Source: Raoultibacter massiliensis (GTDB taxonomy: Bacteria; Actinomycetota; Coriobacteriia; Coriobacteriales; Eggerthellaceae). Taken from it: a stretch of 64,000 nucleotides of DNA. The position numbers and the translations under genes are program-made. The notes beneath the pieces were generated by a model. That model saw only the letters and a program-made list of their open reading frames with translations. It ran no database searches and was not told the DNA's origin. Below are positions 46,275 to 56,045 of this stretch, in pieces. The stretch covers positions 724,279 to 788,278 of the forward strand of contig NZ_LT962670.1 of assembly GCF_900199545.1 (NCBI RefSeq), given 5' to 3'. Each line of letters begins with the position of its first letter. The first letter of the stretch is position 1.

Positions 46275-46356
46275 GCAACGGGAAGACTCGATGAATTTCC
46301 CGTTGCGCTGTCCGTTGCGCCGTATTGCGCGGCAGCGGGCGGCGCAATACGGCGCA
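46275..46356. repeat. Two adjacent strong hairpins
   Basis: The first has perfect 10-base arms at 46275-46284 and 46297-46306. The second has perfect 15-base arms at 46316-46330 and 46342-46356. They lie in the 378-base gap between two minus-strand genes. There is no T run on either side, so a simple intrinsic terminator is not shown. The rest of the gap holds only AT-rich sequence near 46160-46190 that may be the promoter of the EAL gene. Confidence 0.7.
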
Positions 46357-46393
46357 GTGTCGGGGGTTTAGGCGGACTGTGTTCTGGACCTCT

Positions 46394-48619
46394 TTACCAA
46401 ATCGGCTTGTCGGGGTCGGACAGCTCCATGCCTTCGGGCAACGATTGGAAGCTCACCTCCGATAATCCGTAGGCGTTCGAAACGTAATCAACGGCATTCA
46501 ATGCGGCCATGCGGCCTCCCGTCTGATTCCATCCGGCGGCGATCGCGGGGAAGACGGTATAGTTTTGATTCGGGTTGAGCAGATTGCCGAGCGAGTCGCA
46601 CCCGAATGCGTAAAGACCGTTTATGGGAGTCTTGTCGTCGGTTTTGCATACTCTGATTTCGGAGTCGACGGTGAGGCCTCCGCAGGTTGCGAAAATGACG
46701 TTATTCAGCTTGATCGCATAAAAGGGGCCTTCGACGAGAGGGTCGAGCAGTTCGGCCTCTTTGCCGTACTCTTCATCGGATCCGTCATTGCAGAAGCCGT
46801 TGTATGCATCGACGGTGCTTCGTACCGTGCTTGGATCGAGGCCGATTTGCGAGGCCAGGTCTTCGATTGTATCGGACTTCCAGGCCATGCCTTCGTCGAT
46901 GCACGCGTCGAGGCATTCGAATATCTCGGGAACGGGCATCTCTCGGGGAACGCCGCCCTGACATTGGTACACCTCCCATCGCGATACTTTGTTCAGCCCC
47001 TGCTCCGCCACTTCGTCGAGCATTTTCTTCGACCAGATCGAATAGAAGTAGTGGCCGCATTTGAATGAGGGCCATGAGGATACGTGAACACCCGTGGAGA
47101 AAAGCTGCATGAGGGTGTTCTCGTTGGCGAAGCGCTTGCCGTCTGGCCCGATGGCAAGCTGGTTGCCGCTAAGGCCCAATCCGAGGGGAGCGTCGTTGAT
47201 GGTCCACGTCTCGTATCGTCCGGTGAAATTGTTCAGCGCTTCCTTGTTGACGTTGATCGGGTATTTCGTGAGGAAATGGGGAAGGCCGATATGCATGACG
47301 ATGGGGGACATGCCGATGTTGCGGGTTCCGGCGCCGATGTCGATGGCCGCTTGCACCATGAGCCCCGTGTCGGTTCCCACTCCGAGGAACGGGTAGGGTC
47401 CATTGTAGGGTTCGCTGAGCAGGTTCGTGAGCATTTCGCCGTTGGCCCCAAAGCCGCCTGTTCCCATGACTACGGCACCGGCGTTGATGACGTATTGTTT
47501 TCCCGTTGCGGTGTTCCGCGCTTTGACGCCCTTGACGGTGCTTGTCGCCTCATCGTAAATGAACTCGTACCCTTCCGTTTCGAGCTCAACTCGGGCTCCT
47601 TGGGCGACCGCACCTGCAACGAAGCTCTTGAGGTAGCCGTCGACGATGACGCGGCGATCTTCGAATGTGCCGGGATCATGCATGGGGGCGGGGTTGGTAT
47701 GAAAGGAGACCGGTCCATCTTGGCATCCTTCGGGGTCGGCGCTGCTTATACGCCACCCGTTTCCTATTTGCCAGTCGAGGGTGTCTCCCGAATTGTCGAT
47801 GAACATGCGGATGACTTCCGGATCGGCAAGGGGGGTGCCGTCCTCTCCCGTAATCCATTCCATCCAAAGGTTGTAGTAGTCGTCAGGATCAATGAATCGC
47901 TCGCCATTGTTCAGATGGTCTACGGGCCATTGGGGATTGACGGATTGGACCATGTGCGTCAGGCACGAGCGGCCTCCGATTTTGCCGGCGCGATCGATTG
48001 CCATCAGGCTTACCCGCTTGTTGCCATTCAGCTCCTGCATTTTTTCCGTTGCCGCCTTGAGCGCGAAGCAGCCGCCGATGCTTAAACCGACAATCAGCAC
48101 ATCGACATCGACTTCCTCGGTGGTGCCCTCTTCTGGTTTGTCAACCGATTTATGAAATGCGGAAACGTCTTTTTCGTCCGATCCCCCCGCAACGAGCGCC
48201 TGTTTCAAGGCATCTTCGACGGCGTTTTTTACCGTCATGCTTGAGCTGGTCGCCCCGGTGATGGAGTCGACGTCAAGAGATTGGCTGGCTAGTATTCGGG
48301 GAATCATGTTATCGCGCACGCTGTGAAGGATGGGCGTTGTTTCTCCGTGTTCGAACCGGTTTTCGGGAATTTCGATATCGAGGATGGCGTTTTCGCTTAC
48401 CGTTACGGTGACGGGAAGCTCGAAAAGCCCTTTATGTCCAAGGGCCTTCCCGACGTAAGCCCCCGGCGCCATAGTTATCTCTGAGTTCGAAGAGGCGTCC
48501 GCTTGGTCTTTTGCCGCACAGCCGCCGAGCGCTGCGGCGCCCACTGCGCCCAGCGCGGTGACCGCCCCCAGCTTAAGGGCGTCGCGCCGATTGATAACTC
48601 CCTTGGGTTTGTTGTCCAT
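46394..48619 (-). CDS. Tat-exported FMN/FAD flavoprotein reductase (fumarate reductase-like)
   Basis: Extracytoplasmic reductase of 741 residues. The signal has twin arginines at 11-12 (RRDALKLGAV) and a lipobox ending in Cys 34 (LGGC). An FMN-binding domain carries DSITGATSS near 118-126, the motif where FMN is linked to Thr by ApbE. The FAD domain follows with VLIVGLSIGG, in which the glycine pattern is looser than usual. GGFGANGEML and the C-terminal FATCGGLTVDSEIR and GLYAFGCDSLGN are present. The natural acceptor cannot be told. Electrons probably come from a quinol or a cytochrome partner. A LuxR-type membrane regulator is divergent. ATG 48619 with AAAGGA is preferred to longer readings. 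Confidence 0.88.
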   Translation of the reverse strand: MDNKPKGVINRRDALKLGAVTALGAVGAAALGGCAAKDQADASSNSEITMAPGAYVGKALGHKGLFELPVTVTVSENAILDIEIPENRFEHGETTPILHSVRDNMIPRILASQSLDVDSITGATSSSMTVKNAVEDALKQALVAGGSDEKDVSAFHKSVDKPEEGTTEEVDVDVLIVGLSIGGCFALKAATEKMQELNGNKRVSLMAIDRAGKIGGRSCLTHMVQSVNPQWPVDHLNNGERFIDPDDYYNLWMEWITGEDGTPLADPEVIRMFIDNSGDTLDWQIGNGWRISSADPEGCQDGPVSFHTNPAPMHDPGTFEDRRVIVDGYLKSFVAGAVAQGARVELETEGYEFIYDEATSTVKGVKARNTATGKQYVINAGAVVMGTGGFGANGEMLTNLLSEPYNGPYPFLGVGTDTGLMVQAAIDIGAGTRNIGMSPIVMHIGLPHFLTKYPINVNKEALNNFTGRYETWTINDAPLGLGLSGNQLAIGPDGKRFANENTLMQLFSTGVHVSSWPSFKCGHYFYSIWSKKMLDEVAEQGLNKVSRWEVYQCQGGVPREMPVPEIFECLDACIDEGMAWKSDTIEDLASQIGLDPSTVRSTVDAYNGFCNDGSDEEYGKEAELLDPLVEGPFYAIKLNNVIFATCGGLTVDSEIRVCKTDDKTPINGLYAFGCDSLGNLLNPNQNYTVFPAIAAGWNQTGGRMAALNAVDYVSNAYGLSEVSFQSLPEGMELSDPDKPIW

Positions 48620-48879
48620 GACAATCCTTTCGATTCGTTGAACTCCGAGTGGTGATCCGCCATCTCTTCGATGATTTCGATGGCATGAACCGAGCATGGC
48701 CGAAGCGCCTGTTTTTCTCTTCGGCAAAAAGATGCGAATGGCAGATGGCGTATCGGCAGAAAGGTGTGGTTTTTCGAATCGGACAGATTTCGTCTGTGTT
48801 TGAGGGGACCTTGTAGTAGCATGTGCCCAAGGGATGGGTTTTCAATGTGGGGGCGGTAGTGGATTTCCTTGGAAAGCAG

Positions 48880-50286
48880 ATGAGCAAGCCCTGGCGGCTT
48901 CTGGGCTTCGGATACTTTCAAACATGGGTTTATCTGATTGCCTTGAGTCCTGCGCTGATGGTTCCCGAGGGCATGTACGAGGCGGATCCCTCCGTGGTCG
49001 GCATGATGCTTTCGGGCTTTCTGTTTGCCAGTGCGCTGGCTGTCGTGGTTGCGAACGCGTTGAGGAGCTTGCTGGAAAACAGCTTCGTGCTTATCGGAGC
49101 GTGTCTTGTGGGGGGAGCCGGAACGCTCTTGATGATCTGGGCGCCCGGCGGTGATGCGGCGCGTGTTCTCGGCATAGTTCTAGCCGACGCGGGATCGGTG
49201 GTCTTGAGCCTTTGGTGGGGAAAGTTTTGGTCGGTCGCAGATACCGAACGGATGAGCTGGCACCTTGTCGTTTCGAGCTTGTTCTCCTGCGTCCTGTACC
49301 TCCTGCTCGTATCGCTGCCTCCCTTTGTCTTGGCATTTATCGTGCCGGTCCTTCCGTTGTTTTCAGCCGGGGTGCTTCTGCTCAGCAAAGACGAACCGCG
49401 CAGAATCGTTGTTCCATCCGACATCACGATTCTCCCATCGCGATGGAAGCTTGTAGCCGCCTTTCTCGTGATTCCCATTGCATATAGCTTGATCAGGGCG
49501 TTTTTTGCCCAGGGAAACCTTGCGGTTTTCGGTGCCTCCCATAGCATGGTTATGGTGTCGTTCGCGGTTTTCGCTCTCATCATGGCCGCTATCGTTGCTG
49601 CGAGTGGCAAGCGCCGAGCCATCGCCCGGCTCTACCGTACGGTCATGACGCTCATGCTGCTCGGATTCATATCCCTTATGGTTCTGCCGCTTGATCTGAG
49701 ATGGGTGGCGCTTGGTGCGGTTATGCTGTGCTACCCTATTTTCGAAGAGCTGATTTGGCTCATGAACCCCAATGTTAGGGTATCGGTAGGGGATCGCGTT
49801 CTCGATATCTTCGGGTGGGGGAAGATCGTTTTTCGTGCAGCCGCCTTTTTCGGCGTGTTGCTCGGTAGCTGGCTTCTCCACCAGACGTGGATCCCGGGGG
49901 AGGCGACAACGGTTGCGTGCATGCTTATGACCGGCCTCGTTGTAATACTGTCTGCCAATGTGCTGACCGAAAAGGACTTTACGCTGTTCCTCGATCCCAT
50001 CAAAGTCGAGAATACCGAGAGGAGATCCCTTCTATCGGAGAGGTCTGTCGAGCAGAGCTGTCTTATCTTAGCCGATGAGTACGGGCTCTCGAAACGCGAG
50101 TCGGAAGTGTTTCAATTGCTGGCTCGCGGAAGATCGCTTTCGTTTATAGAGGGGCAATTGTTCATATCCAATTCCACGGCTCGAACCCACACGAGAAGCA
50201 TTTACCGCAAGCTCGATGTTCACACCAAGCAAGCTCTTATCGACCTCGTTGAGGAAAAGTGCCGTGAAATAGAAGCTTCCGCATAA
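48880..50286 (+). CDS. Membrane LuxR-type regulator next to the flavoprotein gene
   Basis: One-component regulator of about 468 residues. About ten to twelve transmembrane helices fill residues 10-380. The C-terminal 65 residues form a LuxR helix-turn-helix (LSKRESEVFQLLARGRSLSF, then ISNSTARTHTRSIYRKL). This architecture is abundant in Eggerthellaceae beside reductase genes. It probably senses the substrate of the divergent flavoprotein and controls it. The start is uncertain: ATG 48880 has GGA at good distance, while GTG 48859 and GTG 48823 are in frame upstream. Confidence 0.82.
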   Translation: MSKPWRLLGFGYFQTWVYLIALSPALMVPEGMYEADPSVVGMMLSGFLFASALAVVVANALRSLLENSFVLIGACLVGGAGTLLMIWAPGGDAARVLGIVLADAGSVVLSLWWGKFWSVADTERMSWHLVVSSLFSCVLYLLLVSLPPFVLAFIVPVLPLFSAGVLLLSKDEPRRIVVPSDITILPSRWKLVAAFLVIPIAYSLIRAFFAQGNLAVFGASHSMVMVSFAVFALIMAAIVAASGKRRAIARLYRTVMTLMLLGFISLMVLPLDLRWVALGAVMLCYPIFEELIWLMNPNVRVSVGDRVLDIFGWGKIVFRAAAFFGVLLGSWLLHQTWIPGEATTVACMLMTGLVVILSANVLTEKDFTLFLDPIKVENTERRSLLSERSVEQSCLILADEYGLSKRESEVFQLLARGRSLSFIEGQLFISNSTARTHTRSIYRKLDVHTKQALIDLVEEKCREIEASA

Positions 50287-50400
50287 TCGAGCGAAATCGC
50301 TATCGGGTGCGTTGAAGGCCAGTCGGATGCGAGTGCTTCCGCGCGATTTGTGAAATACCGCATCGGAGGAGCGAATCTGAGCATCGGGCGAAAACCCCTG

Positions 50401-50409
50401 TGCTATACT
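50401..50409 (+). promoter_or_regulatory. Extended -10 promoter of rpsA
   Basis: TGC followed by TATACT (50404-50409) forms an extended -10 box without a clear -35. It gives a leader of about 160 bases to the rpsA start at 50575. Confidence 0.5.
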
Positions 50410-50574
50410 AATTCAGCTTATATCGAAGAGCGGTGTAAGCGTGAAAACTGTAGGCCCCCGAGACATGTTTGTAGCACGGTGATAAGCCAGGCTTCATTGC
50501 ATAAGCGAACATGGTGAATGTAGCAAGCAATCATGACGAAGGGTCCCCGATTTTTGTTTTGAAAGGGGTCCGTT

Positions 50575-51798
50575 TTGACCGAAATCAAGAACACGTCCGT
50601 TATCGAGTTCGATGACATCTCCGATGAGCAGATGAACCAGATGATCGACGGAACTCTGACCGAGTTCGACGAGGGCGATCTGGTCGGTGGCACGGTCGTT
50701 AAGATCGAGCATGACGAAGTGCTCGTGGACATCGGCTTCAAGAGCGAGGGCGTCATTCCCTCTCGCGAGCTGTCCATCCGCAAGGATGCCGATCCTGCCG
50801 ATATCGTTAACTTGGGCGATGAGATCGAAGCTCTTGTTCTCCAGAAGGAAGACAAGGACGGCCGTCTCATCCTCTCGAAGAAGCGTGCCGAGTACGAGCG
50901 TGCTTGGATTCAGGTCGAAGATAAGTTCAAGGCTGGCGAAGTTGTTACCGGCGAGGTTATCGAAGTCGTCAAGGGCGGCCTCATCCTCGATATCGGCCTG
51001 CGTGGCTTCCTGCCTGCGTCTTTGGTCGACCTTCGCCGTGTGAAGGATCTCGACATGTACCTCGGCACCGAAATCGAAGCTCGCGTCATCGAGATGGACC
51101 GCAACCGCAACAACGTTGTTCTGTCTCGCCGCGTGCTCCTCGAAGAGGGCCGCAAGAACGAGCGCGCCGAGATTCTCGAGAAGCTCAGCAAGGGCATGCG
51201 CCTCAAGGGTACCGTTTCCTCGATCGTCGACTTCGGCGCATTCGTCGATCTTGGCGGCATCGACGGCCTGGTTCACATCTCCGAGCTCTCTTGGAACCAT
51301 GTCAACCATCCTTCCGAAGTCGTCAAGGTTGGCGATGAGGTGGAGGTTGAGGTTCTCGATGTCGATCTGCAGCGCGAGCGCATCTCGCTCGGCCTCAAGC
51401 AGACCACCGAGGATCCGTGGATCAAACTCGTCGAGGCTTATCCGCTGGGCACCATCGTCGATGGCAAGGTTACCAAGATCGTTCCGTTCGGCGCATTCGT
51501 CGAGCTGGGTGAAAACGTCGAGGGTCTCGTGCACATTTCCGAGATGTCGCTGAAGCACATCGACTCGCCGGCTCAGGTCGTGCATGCCGGTGACGAAGTG
51601 AAGGTCAAGGTCATGGAGATCAACCCCGAGCGTCGCCGCATCTCCCTGTCCATGAAGGCCGCCGCCGAAGAGCTCGGTTTCGAGATCGAGGTCGACGAAA
51701 GCGTTGTCGTCGAGGAGAAGCCTGCCAAGAAGAAGGCCGAGAAGACCGAAGAGGCTCCGAAGGCCGACGCCGAGGCCGAGGCTCCCGCAGCCGAATAG
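50575..51798 (+). CDS. rpsA: 30S ribosomal protein S1
   Basis: RNA-binding ribosomal protein of 407 residues with four S1 domains, at about 35-105, 120-185, 205-275 and 290-360. Typical motifs are [22 protein letters not shown] and [25 protein letters not shown]. Four domains rather than six is the usual Gram-positive form. The tail is acidic and Lys/Ala-rich. The start is TTG 50575, preceded by GAAAGGGG at 50561-50568; no ATG is close by. Confidence 0.95.
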   Translation: MTEIKNTSVIEFDDISDEQMNQMIDGTLTEFDEGDLVGGTVVKIEHDEVLVDIGFKSEGVIPSRELSIRKDADPADIVNLGDEIEALVLQKEDKDGRLILSKKRAEYERAWIQVEDKFKAGEVVTGEVIEVVKGGLILDIGLRGFLPASLVDLRRVKDLDMYLGTEIEARVIEMDRNRNNVVLSRRVLLEEGRKNERAEILEKLSKGMRLKGTVSSIVDFGAFVDLGGIDGLVHISELSWNHVNHPSEVVKVGDEVEVEVLDVDLQRERISLGLKQTTEDPWIKLVEAYPLGTIVDGKVTKIVPFGAFVELGENVEGLVHISEMSLKHIDSPAQVVHAGDEVKVKVMEINPERRRISLSMKAAAEELGFEIEVDESVVVEEKPAKKKAEKTEEAPKADAEAEAPAAE

Positions 51799-51820
51799 CG
51801 TGCGATAGCATAAACGCAGC

Positions 51821-51849
51821 AAGGGACGTCCGAGAGGGCGTCCCTTTTT
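51821..51849 (+). terminator. Intrinsic terminator after rpsA
   Basis: Arms AAGGGACG (51821-51828) and CGTCCCTT (51839-51846) with a 10-base loop are followed by a T run to 51849. Confidence 0.85.
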
Positions 51850-52287
51850 CATATGAGCAGGACATTGTCGAGAGGCATAATCGGGCCTGGCTCCGCGAAC
51901 ACGAGGCTAGGCTTCTCTATCTCAACCCTCCTGCGACGGCCTCAGCGTGTCTTTCCGACGTTGTTCGAAAGGCACGTTTCATCGTGGTGCATTTCATGGG
52001 TTGGCGCGCTGTGACGTTTGACGGCGTTGCGGTGTTGCGGTGTTGCGCGGCAACGCTGGGTGTTTCGGGGGCGCCCTCTGTCGGGCGGAATCAAAAATGG
52101 GAACATAGCACCATGCACACTTTTTCTCGATGTGTTGCGTTCGCCCGCTTTTTTCTGGCCTTGAACGGCCACTTTGTGCTCCAACACCTGGGGAAATGCT
52201 TGTGATTTGCGCGAGTCGATCCTTTTGACGGTGGATTAGGATGCGAAAACGCAACACTTCGTGGAAAAACGTGCGTTTTGGCTCGGG
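51850..52287. other. Intergenic region without a supported gene
   Basis: This stretch of about 440 bases has short open frames only, none with family features. It holds small direct repeats (GGTGTTGC twice near 52031-52046 inside a GCGTTGC/GCAACGC hairpin) and the second pair of the 27-bp element. Transcripts from rpsA and the convergent LuxR gene end on its two sides. Confidence 0.5.
52113..52276. repeat. 27-bp element as an inverted pair (locus 2)
   Basis: The copy at 52113-52139 and the inverted copy at 52250-52276 share the ends and core of the element seen at 25476-25657, with about four or five base changes each. The spacer is 110 bases. Spacer sequences of the two loci do not look alike. 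Confidence 0.62.
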
Positions 52288-53805
52288 TTATCGCTGGAAT
52301 TGGATGGGGAACTCCGAACGAGCAACGTCGAGCAGCTCTTGTTGCGAGTGGATATCGAGCTTCGCAAACGCATTCTTGATGTGGGTGTTCACCGTGTTGA
52401 GGGAGATGAACAGCGCATCGCGAATGTAGGGACGGTTCCTTCCCGCAAGAAGGTAGGCGATGATCTCTTCTTCGCGAGGCGACAGCTTGTAGACTTCCGC
52501 TATGCGACGAGCCTGGTCTTTTAGCGCTGTATCGAGCATATCTTCAGGGGTGCCGCTCTCTGTGCTGTCGGCGATGGGGGTTGCTGCTTTGTCGTCGGAG
52601 CCGAAGCGTCGCGCTCTGCCTTCGAGCGCCATGGTCGCCGCTACCAGAGCACAGCCGACAAAGGGAAGTGCTTGCCATGCGCTTTCAGGGCTGAGCGCCG
52701 ACAGCATTCCGAGCCCGACGGAGACGCCGATTGCCATGCCGAGGCATAGGCCCACCAGGTAGCATGAGAAGAAGAACGTACCGCTCCCCGGTCTTTTATG
52801 CGCCGCTTTGGCGAGAATGATCCAGAAGAAGGCTTGCAGGATCATCGAGGCAATGGAGTTCGCTGCGCGCGCGTACTGGTGTCCGACTTCGCCGTCGACG
52901 GGAAGGAGGGCGAGCGCTAAGAGGAGGATCGGAAGCATCCACCTCGTCACAAGTGAGGTTGTAAGCGAGCGAGCCGCCGTGAGTGCAAGAACGACGAATA
53001 TGCCGAATACGGCGATCGGCAGGACGAATACGGAAAGGAAGTACCAGATACCCTCAGAGCTCGATCCCGCCTCGATTGCGCGAATGATCCCGTAGCCTAT
53101 GCGGAAGACGAGCAGAACCATTGTCGCGGCGACAACGCCTTTGATGCGGATGAGAGGCGTTGCTGCGAGGGGGCTGTTCGTTTCTGGTTCGCGCAGGGGA
53201 TCTTGGGCGTTGCCCGAGCGAGCCGCGGCGAAGAGCTTCGTGCCGCCTCCGAGAAACAGGATCGATACGAGAGGGAGAAGTGCCACGAGCGCAAAGGAGA
53301 TCGAGGGATCGGTTAGCCCGATGAGAGCGAACACGATGCGCGCGATGATGAACGACATGGGAACCGAGAACTCGATCATGGCGTCGTTGCATTCGGATAT
53401 GCGGTTGCCCCAGGCAAGCGTGAGCGCCGAGAACCCGACCGCCGCGAAGGCGGCGCCGACTGCTACGAGGATGGGCGAGGGGTTGTCGGCACGCGAGCAG
53501 CTTGCTACCGCGATGGTGCCGATGGCGCACGCTACGGCGGCGCCGGCGAAAGCCCACGGGCGAGTTCGTATGGGCTGCGGTGCCTTCAAGCCGAGGGCGA
53601 GGCACCCTGCAATGCCGATCAAACCCGATGTCGCCATCGAGATGATCCAGGGGTATTCGCTCGCAATCCCCTGGGATTCACCTACCCATATTAGCGTCGA
53701 ATAGAACGTCGCGTAGATCCACGCCATGAAAAACGAAAGTCCGAAAGGCCCTTCGAAGTATTCCCGCACAAGGGACACTATGCTGTCGGATTCAAGCTTA
53801 GTCAC
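52288..53805 (-). CDS. Membrane LuxR-type regulator, divergent from the second flavoprotein
   Basis: One-component regulator of 505 residues. About twelve transmembrane helices lie within residues 20-400. A variable linker follows, then a LuxR helix-turn-helix (LSPREEEIIAYLLAGRNRPY and SLNTVNTHIKNAFAKL). It has the same plan as the regulator at 48880 but differs in sequence. The start is GTG 53805, with a weak AGGA about 9 bases before it. It shares a 278-base control region with the flavoprotein gene at 54084. Confidence 0.87.
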   Translation of the reverse strand: MTKLESDSIVSLVREYFEGPFGLSFFMAWIYATFYSTLIWVGESQGIASEYPWIISMATSGLIGIAGCLALGLKAPQPIRTRPWAFAGAAVACAIGTIAVASCSRADNPSPILVAVGAAFAAVGFSALTLAWGNRISECNDAMIEFSVPMSFIIARIVFALIGLTDPSISFALVALLPLVSILFLGGGTKLFAAARSGNAQDPLREPETNSPLAATPLIRIKGVVAATMVLLVFRIGYGIIRAIEAGSSSEGIWYFLSVFVLPIAVFGIFVVLALTAARSLTTSLVTRWMLPILLLALALLPVDGEVGHQYARAANSIASMILQAFFWIILAKAAHKRPGSGTFFFSCYLVGLCLGMAIGVSVGLGMLSALSPESAWQALPFVGCALVAATMALEGRARRFGSDDKAATPIADSTESGTPEDMLDTALKDQARRIAEVYKLSPREEEIIAYLLAGRNRPYIRDALFISLNTVNTHIKNAFAKLDIHSQQELLDVARSEFPIQFQR

Positions 53806-54083
53806 GTACAGTCCTAATCGTTATCCCAGTTCAATTCATGGTGTCACCAGGTTGTGGTGAGGGTTTCCTTCTGCGATTGCCCCCGATTTCACCGCATCGC
53901 AGCGATGGGCTGAACCGTCTTGCCCGATTATAACAGACTCGCAATCGATGCTGATCCAGTCGCATCTACCGAGAATCGAGGTGGGCTTGCGGTTGCTGGA
54001 ATGCGGATGTTCGCCGAACCGTCGAACGGGGAGGTGCACGGATGCGGCATCGGCTTTTCGAACAAGATTCAAGGAGGCAACAC

Positions 54084-55961
54084 ATGGTTGGAAGAGAAAA
54101 AGAAGCGGCGATCGTGTCTCGCCGTAGCTTCTTGGCTGGAGCGGCGGCGCTGGGAGCGGTTTCCGCTTTGGGGTTCGCAGGATGCGCACCCGCATCCGAG
54201 AAGGGCTCGGATGCGGGTGCAAGCGTCGAGGGCGACGCGGTCGTGGCGACCGGGTCGGGTGCGGGACGCATGGGCGACATCATGGTGAAGATGAGCCTTG
54301 TGGGAAGCACTATCACCGGCATCGAAGTGATCAAGCAGCATGAGACTCCGATGATCGCGAACTCCGCTCTGTCGAGGATTCCCGAGCTCGTCATCAGGAA
54401 CCAATCGCTTGACGTCGATGCCGTAGCGGGTGCCACGATAACGAGCTTCGGGCTCAAGGCGGCGATCGAGGATGCTTTGGCGAACGCGGGGCTCAGCAAA
54501 TCCGACCTTGCGAAGACCGGCTCCGACAGCGGCATCCTGGTCGAAGAGCCCATCGAGGCGGATATCGCCGTCGTCGGCGGCGGCCTGACGGGGCTGGTTG
54601 CAACCGCGCGTGCGTTGCAGAACGGCAAGAAGGTCGTCTTGTTCGAGGAGACGGCGCACCTCGGGGGATCGTCGTGCGTTTCGGACGGTTGGATAACGGG
54701 AGCCGACACCATCATGGAGCGGGCCGAGGGTGTCGAGGACTCGGCGGAGCAGTTCTACGCGTTTTTGACCCAGGGAAGCGATGATCCCGCGATCGTGCCC
54801 TATCCCGAGAACACGCGCAAGTACGCCGAAATGGCTGGCCCCGTGCTCGATTGGCTCGACACGTACGCGAACGTCGACTTCGGCGACCGAGCTGGCGGCT
54901 ACGGATTGTACACGCCGCCGGATCAGCCGCGAATCTACGGCGTGAACAACGGCGGCGGGGCGCTCGATATGGCTCTGATTCAGCTTATCCAAGACGGGAT
55001 AAGAGACGGGAACGCCTCGGTCGTCCTCGAGGCGCGGGCGACGAGCATCCTGAAAGACGAGTCGGGCGCGGTGTCCGGCCTGGAGATCACCTATGCGGAC
55101 TCGACGGTGAGGGAGTACGCCTTCAAGGCGGTCGTTCTCGCTACGGGCGGCTATAGCCACAACGAGGAAATGATGCCGTACGAGAACTGCGGCACGTGCT
55201 CGCCCTCGACGGCTTCCGGCCACGGATTCGAGCTCGCTGAAGCCGCTGGGGCGAACATGCTGCCTCCGGAGATCTACGCTCCCTATGCGGGCGGCATTCC
55301 CAACGCGGGTTTCGAGATGCGGTACCAGGCGAACCTCAAGCTGCCGGGCGAGATCTGGGTCAACCAGGAAGGTGCGCGCATGGCGAACGAGGACTACCCG
55401 CTTCTGGCGAAAGCCGCATGGGGGAAGGCATCAGGCAACATCGGCTTCGTGGTGTTTTCGGAGGCTCAGCTTGTCGAAGGCCTTCGCCCCATCGTGATGA
55501 CCAGCTACCTCGAGGGCGAGCTCACCCCGTGGCAGAGCCGCGATCTCCTCGACGAGCTGGTTGCCGAAGGAGACGTCGCGTGGAAGGCCGACTCGGCTTC
55601 GGAGCTTGCGAAAGCCGCGGGCATCGACGGCGCGCTCGCCGAAACCCTCGAGGCGTATGCCGGCTATTGCGATGCGGGCGAGGACCCCGACTTCGGACGC
55701 ACCAAGATGCAGAAGTTCGAAGGCGCGCTGTACGCCATCAAAACCATCCCGTACCAACTGCAATGCACGGGTGGCGCGCGCGTCGATCCGAGCGCGGCGG
55801 TGCTTGACGAGAAGGACGAGCCGATTGCCGGCTTGTTCGCCGGTGGCGAGGCTATCGGCATGCGCCAAAGCTCCGCCGGGGGACAGGGCGGCTGCGGCTT
55901 GGGCAACGCTGCTACATGGGGCTACATCGCAGCCGATTCCGCAAGCGAGTACGTTTCCTGA
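54084..55961 (+). CDS. Tat-exported FMN/FAD flavoprotein reductase
   Basis: Extracytoplasmic reductase of 625 residues. The export signal has RR at 13-14 (SRRSFLAGAA) and a lipobox FAGC with Cys 34. The FMN-binding domain has DAVAGATIT near 112-120, with Thr as the likely flavin site. The FAD domain begins IAVVGGGLTGLVATARAL with a classic glycine motif (165-170), then continues with LGGSSCVSDGW. The end QSSAGGQGGCGLGNAATWGYIAAD matches the family. The substrate is unknown. AAGGAGG 6 bases before ATG 54084 fixes the start. Confidence 0.9.
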   Translation: MVGREKEAAIVSRRSFLAGAAALGAVSALGFAGCAPASEKGSDAGASVEGDAVVATGSGAGRMGDIMVKMSLVGSTITGIEVIKQHETPMIANSALSRIPELVIRNQSLDVDAVAGATITSFGLKAAIEDALANAGLSKSDLAKTGSDSGILVEEPIEADIAVVGGGLTGLVATARALQNGKKVVLFEETAHLGGSSCVSDGWITGADTIMERAEGVEDSAEQFYAFLTQGSDDPAIVPYPENTRKYAEMAGPVLDWLDTYANVDFGDRAGGYGLYTPPDQPRIYGVNNGGGALDMALIQLIQDGIRDGNASVVLEARATSILKDESGAVSGLEITYADSTVREYAFKAVVLATGGYSHNEEMMPYENCGTCSPSTASGHGFELAEAAGANMLPPEIYAPYAGGIPNAGFEMRYQANLKLPGEIWVNQEGARMANEDYPLLAKAAWGKASGNIGFVVFSEAQLVEGLRPIVMTSYLEGELTPWQSRDLLDELVAEGDVAWKADSASELAKAAGIDGALAETLEAYAGYCDAGEDPDFGRTKMQKFEGALYAIKTIPYQLQCTGGARVDPSAAVLDEKDEPIAGLFAGGEAIGMRQSSAGGQGGCGLGNAATWGYIAADSASEYVS

Positions 55962-55993
55962 GGCTTGCGGCGCCGATAGGGACGCCGAGAAGG

Positions 55994-56027
55994 AAGGAGT
56001 CCGGACGAATCGCCGTCCGGGCTCCTT
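55994..56027. terminator. Intrinsic terminator between convergent genes
   Basis: Arms 55994-56007 and 56014-56027 of 14 bases pair with one mismatch around a 6-base loop. CTTGTT follows on the plus side. It serves the flavoprotein gene and possibly the opposing acyltransferase gene. Confidence 0.78.
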
Positions 56028-56045
56028 GTTCGCTTCAGGCCTGTC

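Noticed and set aside
51942-52257. Short open frames on both strands in the gap after rpsA
   Set aside because: No ribosome site with family support; the region consists of repeats and hairpins.
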